The translations under genes were made by a program, and so were the position numbers. From positions 1 to 13,001 of the forward strand of contig JABSSB010000042.1 in the NCBI GenBank assembly GCA_013214715.1: 13,001 nucleotides of DNA, given 5' to 3'. This stretch comes from Paracoccaceae bacterium. Its GTDB lineage: Bacteria > Pseudomonadota > Alphaproteobacteria > Rhodobacterales > Rhodobacteraceae. A model generated the notes under the pieces. The model was given only the letters and a program-made list of their open reading frames with translations. It was not told the DNA's origin and did not search any database. Within the stretch, counting starts at the first letter, position 1. Each line of letters opens with the position of its first letter. Shown one piece after another: positions 7,533 to 13,001 of this stretch.

Positions 7533-7547
7533 AATCACGCGGTGATT
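7533..7547. promoter_or_regulatory. Inverted repeat in the glcB leader
   Basis: AATCAC-GCG-GTGATT is a perfect dyad with 6-base arms and a 3-base centre, ending 31 bases before the glcB ATG. It could be an operator near the transcription start or a small hairpin in the leader. No U-run follows, so it is not an intrinsic terminator. No clear -35/-10 pair could be fixed; TTGTTG at 7505-7510 is the best -35 candidate. Confidence 0.35.
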
Positions 7548-7558
7548 GAGGGACACAC

Positions 7559-7582
7559 ATGAAGAAGGAACGGGCAGAATGA
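7559..7582 (+). other. Possible seven-codon upstream ORF coupled to glcB
   Basis: An ATG at 7559 reads MKKERAE and stops with TGA at 7580-7582. That stop overlaps the glcB start (ATGA, 7579-7582). GAGGG lies six bases before this ATG, a stronger site than the one in front of glcB (AGGA, nine bases away). If translated, it would couple initiation of glcB to reading of this mini-ORF. It is short enough to occur by chance. Confidence 0.25.
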
Positions 7583-9696
7583 GCGAGCGTATCGCAGTCT
7601 CTGGGCTGAGCATTTCGCCGGAATTTGTTGATTTTATTGAAACGCGGGCGCTGCCAAGCACAGGGGTTGAGCCTGCCACGTTTTGGGACGGGCTGTCGCG
7701 AATGGTGGCCGAACTGGGGCCCAAGAACCGCGCGCTGCTGGAAAAACGCGCCGATCTTCAGGGGCGGTTGGACAATTGGCATATGGAACGCAAAGGCCAG
7801 CCCCATGATGCGGCGGCCTATGAAGCCTTCCTGCGCGAGATCGGCTATCTTGTGGCCGAAGGCCCGGATTTTCAGATCGATACGACCGGCACGGATCCTG
7901 AGATTGCGCTGACGCCCGGACCGCAGCTGGTGGTGCCGATCACAAATGCGCGTTTTGCGCTGAATGCAGCGAATGCGCGTTGGGGGTCGCTTTATGACGC
8001 GCTGTATGGAACGGATGCGATGGGCGATCTGCCGGCGGGCGGCGGCTATGACGCCGCGCGTGGCGCGCGGGTGATTGCATGGGCCAAGAGTTTCCTGGAC
8101 GAGGCCGCACCCCTGGCGTCGGGATCTTGGGCAGATGTGACGGCGCTGTCGGTCACTGATGGTGTTTTGGCACCGGCTTTGGCGGATCCGGCCCAGTTTG
8201 CCGGCCATGGGGACGGATTTGTTCTGCTGCAGAATAACGGGTTGCACATCAAGATCGTGATCGATCCCAGCCACCAGATTGGCGCGGCCGATCCGGCAGG
8301 CATTGCAGATGTTGTTCTGGAATCCGCGCTGTCGACCATCATGGATTGCGAAGACAGCGTTGCCGCCGTCGATGCCGAAGACAAGATTACCGCCTATGCC
8401 AACTGGCTGGGCTTGATGAAGGGCGACCTGACCGAAGAGGTGAGCAAGGGCGGCACCACATTCATCCGCAAGCTGGCTGATGATCTGGCTTACACGGCGC
8501 CGGATGGGTCCGAGGCTGTGCTCAAAGGGCGGTCGCTGATGCTGGTGCGCAATGTCGGGCATCTGATGACCAACCCGACTGCACTGGACGCTGATGGGCG
8601 CGAGATTGGCGAAGGGCTTCTGGATGCGCTATGCACCGTGATGATCGCTATGCATGATCTGCAGCGCGCGGGTGGCAATTCGCTGAATGGCTCGGTCTAT
8701 GTGGTGAAGCCCAAGATGCACGGGCCGGAAGAGGTCGCGTTCGCGGTCGAGATTTTCGACATGGTCGAAGACATTCTGGGCCTGCCACGCAACACGGTGA
8801 AGTTGGGCATCATGGATGAAGAACGCCGCACCTCGGCCAATCTGCGCGAATGTATCCGCGCGGCGAAATCGCGAGTGGCCTTTATCAATACCGGTTTCCT
8901 CGATCGCACGGGTGACGAAATTCACACCTCGATGGAAGCGGGCCCGATGCTGCCCAAGGGCGATATGAAGGGCACGGCTTGGATTGCATCCTATGAGGAT
9001 CGCAATGTCGATATCGGTTTGGCTGCTGGTCTGAAGGGCCGTGCACAGATCGGCAAAGGCATGTGGGCCATGCCCGATCGCATGGGGGAGATGCTGGAGG
9101 CCAAGATCGGCCATCCTCAAGCAGGCGCCACCTGCGCCTGGGTGCCATCGCCCACGGCGGCAACGCTGCATGCCACGCATTACCACAAGGTCGATGTGCT
9201 GGCGCGTCAGGACGAGATCGCCGCAGTCGGTGCGCGCGGCACGCTGGACGATCTGCTGAGCATCCCGCTGCTGGGCGGGCGCAATCTGGGCGATGAGGAG
9301 ATCACCCGCGAGATCGAAAATAACGCGCAGGGCATCCTTGGCTATGTCGTGCGCTGGGTCGATCAGGGCGTAGGCTGCTCCAAGGTGCCAGACATCAACG
9401 ATGTGGGCCTGATGGAAGACCGCGCGACCTGCCGCATCAGCGCTCAGGCGCTCGCCAACTGGCTGCATCATGGCGTGGTGAGCGAGGATCAGGTCATGAC
9501 GGCCATGCAGAAGATGGCCGCCGTGGTGGACCGTCAGAACGCGGGTGATCTGACCTATATGCCGATGGCGCCCGAGTTTACCGGCATCGCCTTCCAGGCG
9601 GCCTGTGATCTGGTGTTCAAAGGCCGGCTGCAGCCTTCGGGCTATACCGAGCCGGTGCTGCACGCCCGACGGCTGGAACTGAAAGCCTCGATCTGA
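7579..9696 (+). CDS. glcB: Malate synthase G
   Basis: Condenses glyoxylate with acetyl-CoA to malate in the cytoplasm, serving the glyoxylate/glycolate branch and, in this group, the end of the ethylmalonyl-CoA route. Its 705 residues match the G isoform (about 720). Visible active-site elements are RNVGHLMTNP (R324), the magnesium ligands E414 (IMDEERRTS) and D442 (GFLDRTGDE), the signature GKGMWAMPD (492-500) with WVPSPTAATLHATHYH (521-536), C600 in GVGCSKVPD, and the catalytic base D614 in MEDRAT. I chose the ATG at 7579, preceded by AAGGA, because the protein then begins MSERIAVSGL and fits the family; the frame stays open back to 7546 but that extension has no family support. It is followed after 11 bp by a GlcG-like gene, with which it likely forms an operon. 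Confidence 0.97.
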   Translation: MSERIAVSGLSISPEFVDFIETRALPSTGVEPATFWDGLSRMVAELGPKNRALLEKRADLQGRLDNWHMERKGQPHDAAAYEAFLREIGYLVAEGPDFQIDTTGTDPEIALTPGPQLVVPITNARFALNAANARWGSLYDALYGTDAMGDLPAGGGYDAARGARVIAWAKSFLDEAAPLASGSWADVTALSVTDGVLAPALADPAQFAGHGDGFVLLQNNGLHIKIVIDPSHQIGAADPAGIADVVLESALSTIMDCEDSVAAVDAEDKITAYANWLGLMKGDLTEEVSKGGTTFIRKLADDLAYTAPDGSEAVLKGRSLMLVRNVGHLMTNPTALDADGREIGEGLLDALCTVMIAMHDLQRAGGNSLNGSVYVVKPKMHGPEEVAFAVEIFDMVEDILGLPRNTVKLGIMDEERRTSANLRECIRAAKSRVAFINTGFLDRTGDEIHTSMEAGPMLPKGDMKGTAWIASYEDRNVDIGLAAGLKGRAQIGKGMWAMPDRMGEMLEAKIGHPQAGATCAWVPSPTAATLHATHYHKVDVLARQDEIAAVGARGTLDDLLSIPLLGGRNLGDEEITREIENNAQGILGYVVRWVDQGVGCSKVPDINDVGLMEDRATCRISAQALANWLHHGVVSEDQVMTAMQKMAAVVDRQNAGDLTYMPMAPEFTGIAFQAACDLVFKGRLQPSGYTEPVLHARRLELKASI

Positions 9697-9707
9697 AGGG
9701 TAAGACG

Positions 9708-10133
9708 ATGAGTGTGACATTGGAGCAAGCCCGTGGGATCATCCGCGGGACGATGGAAAAGGGCGCTGAGATGGGGCTCAAGCCCTTGTCGGTTGTGGTG
9801 CTGGATGCGGGTGGGCATGTGATCGCCTTTGAACGCGCCGACGGGGCCAGCCCCGGCCGGTTTGGTATTGCGCAAGGCAAGGCCTATGGCGCGGTCATGC
9901 TGGGCATGCCGGGCAGCGCGCAGATGGCGCGGGCCGAGCAGCAGGCCTATTTCATGGCGGCGGTGAACGGCGTTTACGGCGGGCAGGTCGTGCCCGTGCC
10001 GGGTGGTATCCTGTTGAAGGATGCGGCCGGGGCCGTGATCGGGGCCGTGGGTGTGACCGGCGATACCTCGGACAACGATGCCGAGGCCGGACTGGCCGGC
10101 ATTGCTGCTGTCGGGCTGACCGGCGCGGCCTGA
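9708..10133 (+). CDS. GlcG/HbpS family protein
   Basis: Small protein of 141 residues of the GlcG/HbpS family (haem-degrading / cobalamin-adenosyltransferase-like fold). The typical patterns are present: LEQARGIIRGTMEKGAEMGLKP, then VVVLDAGGHVIAFERADG, the GKAYGAVMLG helix, VPVPGGILLKD and IGAVGVTGDTSDNDAE near the C-terminus. HbpS binds haem, while GlcG in the E. coli glc operon has no settled role, so the function here is open. It starts 11 bp after glcB with AAGGG upstream, and this gene order (glcB then glcG) recalls the E. coli glc locus. No signal peptide is seen, so it should be cytoplasmic. A hairpin follows about 30 bases after its stop. Confidence 0.9.
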   Translation: MSVTLEQARGIIRGTMEKGAEMGLKPLSVVVLDAGGHVIAFERADGASPGRFGIAQGKAYGAVMLGMPGSAQMARAEQQAYFMAAVNGVYGGQVVPVPGGILLKDAAGAVIGAVGVTGDTSDNDAEAGLAGIAAVGLTGAA

Positions 10134-10162
10134 TTTGCCCGAAATTTATGCACGTGATCTGT

Positions 10163-10186
10163 GCGCAGGCGCGCAAGTGCCTGCGC
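10163..10186 (+). terminator. GC-rich hairpin after the glcB-glcG unit
   Basis: GCGCAGGC (10163-10170) and GCCTGCGC (10179-10186) form a perfect 8-bp stem with an 8-base loop, 30 bases past the GlcG-like stop. It is not followed by a run of T, so it is at best an inefficient or Rho-assisted terminator, or a barrier that protects the transcript end. Confidence 0.35.
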
Positions 10187-10208
10187 CTGTGCTGTACGCT
10201 GCGCGTTC

Positions 10209-10237
10209 TTGTCTGTTCACGCGATCCTGACTATTTT
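10209..10237 (+). promoter_or_regulatory. Candidate promoter of the C26 hydrolase gene
   Basis: TTGTCT (10209-10214) and TATTTT (10232-10237) are spaced by 17 bases, placing transcription start near 10244 and leaving about 20 bases before the ATG. The pair is identified by eye; spacing and position fit, and an inverted repeat overlaps the -10 region. Confidence 0.4.
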
Positions 10238-10256
10238 TGTTCGACACTAAACAAAA
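10235..10256. promoter_or_regulatory. Inverted repeat over the start of the C26 hydrolase transcript
   Basis: TTTTGTT (10235-10241) and AACAAAA (10250-10256) are exact inverted copies around an 8-base centre. They cover the proposed -10 end and start site, a classical place for a repressor. The regulator is not in the window; polyamine-pathway repressors would be a first guess from the gene family, as inference. Confidence 0.45.
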
Positions 10257-10265
10257 GAGGATCCC

Positions 10266-11045
10266 ATGACGCGTCCATTGATTGGCATCATCGCCAATTC
10301 GTATATGATCAATGACGAATACCCGGCCCATGCGGGCGGGACGATGAATTCTCATGCCGTCAGTCGGGTCGCCGATTGTATCCCAGTGCTGATTCCCCCC
10401 GATCCGGCGCTGATGTCGGTCAATGAGTTGCTCGACCGGTTTGACGGCTTCCTGCTGACCGGCGGGCGCCCGAATGTGCATCCCGAAGAATACGGCCATG
10501 AAGAGACCGAAGCGCACGGCACGTTTGACCGGGACCGTGATGCCATCACCCTGCCGCTGATCCGCGCCTGTGTGGAGCGTGGACAGCCGTTTTTCGGCGT
10601 CTGCCGCGGCTTTCAGGAGGTCAACGTGGCAATGGGTGGCACGCTGCATCCCGAAATCCGAGATTTGCCGGGGCGGGACAATCACCGCATGCCGCCCGAT
10701 GGCACGCTGGATGAAAAGTTTGCGCTGCGCCATATCGTGACCTTGTCCGATGGCGGTCCGTTTTCGCAGCTGTTTGGCAAGACCGAAGTGTTGACCAACA
10801 CGCTGCATGGCCAGGGTATAGAAGAGCCCGGCGCGCGTATCATGATCGACGGCCACGCCCCGGATGGCACGCCCGAAGCGATATATGTCAAGGATGCGCC
10901 GGGCTTTACCCTGTCGGTCCAGTGGCACCCCGAATACAAGGCAGATCAAGACCCGGTATCGCGGCCATTGTTCGAAGCCTTCGGCGATGCGGCGCGGGCC
11001 TATGCGTCTGCGCGGGCCAATCTCGCGCTCAAGCGCGCGGTATGA
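10266..11045 (+). CDS. Class-I glutamine-amidotransferase-like hydrolase (peptidase C26, PuuD-like)
   Basis: Gamma-glutamyl-gamma-aminobutyrate hydrolase family member of 259 residues (PuuD is about 254). PuuD itself releases GABA from gamma-glutamyl-GABA in putrescine breakdown. The nucleophile is C113 in FFGVCRGFQEVNVAMGGTL and the rest of the triad is H221 and E223 in VQWHPE; the oxyanion-loop region FLLTGGRPNVHP precedes them. The exact substrate is uncertain, because no other polyamine genes (glutamate-putrescine ligase, oxidase) are in the window. The start ATG follows AAGAGG at a normal distance. A candidate promoter and a dyad lie just upstream, so it has its own control. Its TGA overlaps the ATG of the broken GFA-family gene. 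Confidence 0.93.
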   Translation: MTRPLIGIIANSYMINDEYPAHAGGTMNSHAVSRVADCIPVLIPPDPALMSVNELLDRFDGFLLTGGRPNVHPEEYGHEETEAHGTFDRDRDAITLPLIRACVERGQPFFGVCRGFQEVNVAMGGTLHPEIRDLPGRDNHRMPPDGTLDEKFALRHIVTLSDGGPFSQLFGKTEVLTNTLHGQGIEEPGARIMIDGHAPDGTPEAIYVKDAPGFTLSVQWHPEYKADQDPVSRPLFEAFGDAARAYASARANLALKRAV

Positions 11046-11456
11046 CTGAGCCGGAACGCCACGGCGCCTGCCATTGCGGGGCAGTGAGGTTCCGCGTGAC
11101 ATTGGCGGGCGGGTTAAACAGCGCCCGCGCGGCGATTGTTCCTTTTGCAGAATGCGCGGCGCGGTGGCCTCAGCGCGGATTTGGATGACTTCGAGATCAC
11201 GCAAGGCGCGGAGAAGCTGACGCTTTACACGTTTAACACCGGCGCGGCTAAGCATTCCTTTTGCTCGATCTGTGGCATCTACCCACATCATCAAAGGCGA
11301 TCGAACCGAAACGAAATCGGCATTAACACCGCTTGTCTGGACGGGATCAGCCCCTTTGATTTTGCGGAAATCATCGTGCATGACGGGGTCAATCACCCAA
11401 ACGATGCGCCGGAGGCTGACCCCGTGGCAGGATATTTGCGGTTTTCCAAACGCTAG
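11042..11456 (+). pseudogene. Broken GFA-family (CENP-V/GFA) zinc protein
   Basis: Remnant of a GFA-domain protein (glutathione-dependent formaldehyde-activating enzyme-like, about 140 residues). All three cysteine motifs that bind zinc in this family can be read, but in three frames. GACHCGAVRF comes first, from ATG 11042. A one-base loss near 11126-11130 then leads to DCSFCRMRGAVA. A second near 11160-11175 leads to LSADLDDFEITQG and the long intact end with FCSICGIYPHHQ and INTACLDG, closing at TAG 11454-11456. The ATG overlaps the TGA of the C26 hydrolase (ATGA), showing former coupling. An ORF starting at 11136 would keep only the third motif. The residue expected as the first cysteine of the middle motif (CDCSFC) reads G, though this sits at the shift. 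Sequencing error is the main alternative to true decay. Confidence 0.8.
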
Positions 11457-11489
11457 GGGCGGCGGGTCTAAAGCCTCCGCCCGGTCTGT

Positions 11490-11624
11490 TTAGAATGCGC
11501 GGCCGAGCGGGTCGCAAACCTCCGTAGGTTTGGCGACGACATGCAGCCCGTAAAGGGACTGTTGCGCCAGCTCTCGCAGGCGCGCTGTTTCCAACTCTTT
11601 CAGGATGCAGTGGCGTCTATTCAT
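11490..11624 (-). CDS. Possible 44-residue ORF, unidentified
   Basis: Minus-strand frame of 44 residues from ATG 11624 to TAA 11490, beginning MNRRHCILKELETARLRELA. The composition is protein-like (an amphipathic stretch, balanced charges) and it fills much of an otherwise empty region. Against it, no ribosome site precedes the ATG; a T-rich stretch with GCATTTGCATTGA lies there instead. It lies downstream of the terminator of the neighbouring minus-strand gene. It may be the tail of a deleted gene or chance. I do not recognise it. Confidence 0.25.
   Translation of the reverse strand: MNRRHCILKELETARLRELAQQSLYGLHVVAKPTEVCDPLGRAF
11511..11537. other. Bulged hairpin
   Basis: GTCGCAAACCT (11511-11521) pairs with AGGTTTGGCGAC (11526-11537): eleven base pairs with one bulged G and a CCGT loop. 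No T-run follows on either strand. It coincides with the possible 44-residue ORF, so one of the two readings may be accidental. Confidence 0.35.
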
Positions 11625-11713
11625 TCAATGCAAATGCAAAAAATACGTAAGTCCCAGTTTTGAGTTACACAGCTGCGACATGTCCAAAGCATGATCCGCG
11701 CCACGCAAATGCA

Positions 11714-11741
11714 AGAAGGCGGGAGATGCCTCCCGCCTTCT
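11714..11741 (-). terminator. Terminator hairpin of the molybdenum hydroxylase gene
   Basis: A perfect 12-bp stem (AGAAGGCGGGAG at 11714-11725 with its complement at 11730-11741) around a four-base loop starts 21 bases past the stop of the minus-strand gene. On that strand it is followed by TTGCATTTG, only moderately T-rich. No plus-strand gene uses it; the GFA remnant ends 257 bases earlier. Confidence 0.7.
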
Positions 11742-11762
11742 GTCATGGGTGTTGGCGATGGC

Positions 11763-13001
11763 TCAAAGAGCCATTGGATGATCGTGGATCAAGGGCAGGC
11801 TGCGGCTGCGCGTGCCGGTTAGGTCAAAAACTGCATTGGCCAGCGCCGGCATGATCGGTGGTGTGCCAGGCTCCCCCGCGCCGCCCATATGTTTGTTGGT
11901 CTCCAGCAGGGCGACTTCGAATTGCGGTACGGTGTGCATCCGCATGGCGTCATAATCGGGGAAGTTTTCCTGTTCGACCTCACCATCAGCAAAGGTGATC
12001 TCGCCCTGAATGGCGGCGGACATGCCGTAGATTGCGCCCGAAACCATCTGTGCCTCGACAATCGACGGATCGATGACGGTGCCCAGATCGGCCGCCATCC
12101 ACACCTTGGAGACATAAATTTCACCGTCTCGATCCTCAACCTCGACCACCGTCGCCACCGGCGTGCCAAAGCTGTAGGCAAAGCCAACGCCGCGGCCTGT
12201 ACTGGGCCGCTTCTCACCGCCCCAGTTCGAGATTTCCGCAACCTTCTCTAGAACCGCGGCGCTGGGCGTGTGTTCGGGGCGGGCCAACTCCAGACGGAAC
12301 TCCAGCGGATCGCGCCCCGCTGCGACGGCCATCTCATCGATGATCGTGTCCGAGAAGAACCCGTTGAACGACGCGCCTACCGATCGCCAGAACCCAACCG
12401 GGATCATCGGCTTGGCAAGATAGCCTTCGACACGGAAATTTGGCACCGCAAAGGGTTGGTTAAAAGCTGCGTCCACATGGCCCTTGTCGGGCCCGGGATT
12501 CGGTAGGCCAAATAGGCGGCCTGCCCCTTCAACGGTAGTGGATTGTGCGGCGATCTTGCCATGCACCATCACCGCCTTGCCGTCCAACACCGCGGCGCGA
12601 TAGCGCGCCACCGCCCCAGGTCGGTAATAGTCATGGGTCATGTCTTCTTCGCGTGACCAGGTAAGCTGCACGGGCGTGCCGGGCAGTTTGGTGGCCAGCT
12701 GTGCCGCACGAACGCAGTAATCCGTATCGATCCGGCGACCAAAGCCACCGCCGAGATAGGTGGTATGCACCTCGATCTGCTCGGCATCGAGCCCCAGTGC
12801 AGCGGCGCAGTCACGCTGCACCACGGTCGGCCCTTGGTTCGGGGCCCAGATAGTCAGATTGTCATCCTCGTAAAGCGCGGTGGCATTCATCGGTTCCATC
12901 GTCGCATGGGCCAGATACGGCACGCGATATTCTGCCTCGATCACCTGCGCACCGTCGGGCAGCGCATCCACGTCGCCATCATCGCGCAGGGTCGAGTTGG
13001 G
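11763..13001 (-). CDS. Molybdenum hydroxylase large subunit (isoquinoline 1-oxidoreductase beta type), partial
   Basis: C-terminal 412 residues of a xanthine-dehydrogenase-family, molybdopterin-binding subunit; the gene runs off the right edge. Full-length relatives are about 720-750 residues. Such enzymes hydroxylate N-heterocycles or oxidise aldehydes with water as the oxygen source, passing electrons through a small 2Fe-2S subunit; several are exported folded by Tat, but the N-terminus is not visible here. Seen motifs, numbered from the first visible codon: WAPNQGPTVVQRD (52-64), the cofactor loop GGGFGRR (84-90), and GEPGTPP, whose E377 is the expected active-site glutamate next to molybdenum. 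The frame is open to the last base with no start codon that fits the family, so the edge truncates it. Substrate cannot be told. A strong hairpin follows the TGA. Confidence 0.93.
   Translation of the reverse strand, partial: PNSTLRDDGDVDALPDGAQVIEAEYRVPYLAHATMEPMNATALYEDDNLTIWAPNQGPTVVQRDCAAALGLDAEQIEVHTTYLGGGFGRRIDTDYCVRAAQLATKLPGTPVQLTWSREEDMTHDYYRPGAVARYRAAVLDGKAVMVHGKIAAQSTTVEGAGRLFGLPNPGPDKGHVDAAFNQPFAVPNFRVEGYLAKPMIPVGFWRSVGASFNGFFSDTIIDEMAVAAGRDPLEFRLELARPEHTPSAAVLEKVAEISNWGGEKRPSTGRGVGFAYSFGTPVATVVEVEDRDGEIYVSKVWMAADLGTVIDPSIVEAQMVSGAIYGMSAAIQGEITFADGEVEQENFPDYDAMRMHTVPQFEVALLETNKHMGGAGEPGTPPIMPALANAVFDLTGTRSRSLPLIHDHPMAL

Larger units (their letters stand above)
11457..11762. other. 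Gene-poor region between GFA remnant and molybdenum hydroxylase
   Basis: About 300 bases without a confident gene. It holds a possible 44-residue minus-strand ORF (11490-11624) and a hairpin inside it (11511-11537). It also has an AT-rich patch with GCAAATGCAA at 11630-11639, repeated exactly at 11705-11714, and the terminator of the minus-strand gene (11714-11741). I see no tRNA, transposon end or convincing promoter. Confidence 0.6.

Noticed and set aside
7432..8562. Minus-strand frame of 376 residues opposite glcB
   Set aside because: It is a shadow of malate synthase G. It also runs into the intergenic control region without a start that could be supported.
10146..11396. Minus-strand frame of 416 residues opposite the C26 hydrolase and GFA remnant
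   Set aside because: The plus strand has catalytic C113, H221 and E223 in a family-like protein. The minus frame has only shadow-type composition.

Overview
The window reads as chromosomal DNA of a GC-rich alphaproteobacterium, most likely of the Roseobacter/Rhodobacteraceae group. This rests on gene content and protein style: GatB, an M1 aminopeptidase N, malate synthase G followed by a GlcG/HbpS-type protein, and a short hot-dog thioesterase with the WIDYNGHMN motif. No species can be named from the sequence alone. I find no phage, insertion sequence, CRISPR array, tRNA or rRNA.

Layout. (a) 11-481, minus: an acyl-CoA thioesterase. (b) 586-1597, plus: a dead two-gene operon. A flavodoxin-fold NAD(P)H:quinone oxidoreductase and an overlapping MarR-type regulator are both broken by frameshifts and stops. 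(c) 1604-1657: two nearly identical 22-base direct repeats, 32 bp apart, between convergent gene ends. (d) 1688-7351, minus: a block read from right to left. It holds a small unidentified ORF, pepN, an SDR oxidoreductase, a two-helix membrane protein, and then gatB behind its own candidate promoter. (e) 7352-7578: a divergent control region with two dyads and a seven-codon upstream ORF. (f) 7579-10133, plus: malate synthase G (glcB) and a GlcG/HbpS family protein. (g) 10266-11456, plus: a class-I glutamine-amidotransferase-like hydrolase (peptidase C26, PuuD-like), overlapped by a GFA-family gene broken by two single-base shifts. (h) 11457-11762: a gene-poor stretch with hairpins and a terminator. 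(i) 11763 to the right edge, minus: the C-terminal 412 residues of a molybdenum hydroxylase large subunit (isoquinoline 1-oxidoreductase beta type).

How it works together. Most of the window is housekeeping and central carbon metabolism: amidation of mischarged tRNA, peptide turnover, and glyoxylate plus acetyl-CoA to malate. The thioesterase, C26 hydrolase and molybdenum hydroxylase are accessory catabolic genes. The striking theme is local decay. Three genes in two places (quinone reductase, MarR, GFA) have lost their frames, while the long neighbouring genes are intact. I did not find a convincing new biological system. The best leads are the decayed redox/regulator operon, the tandem 22-base repeat beside it, and the dyads upstream of glcB and of the C26 hydrolase.
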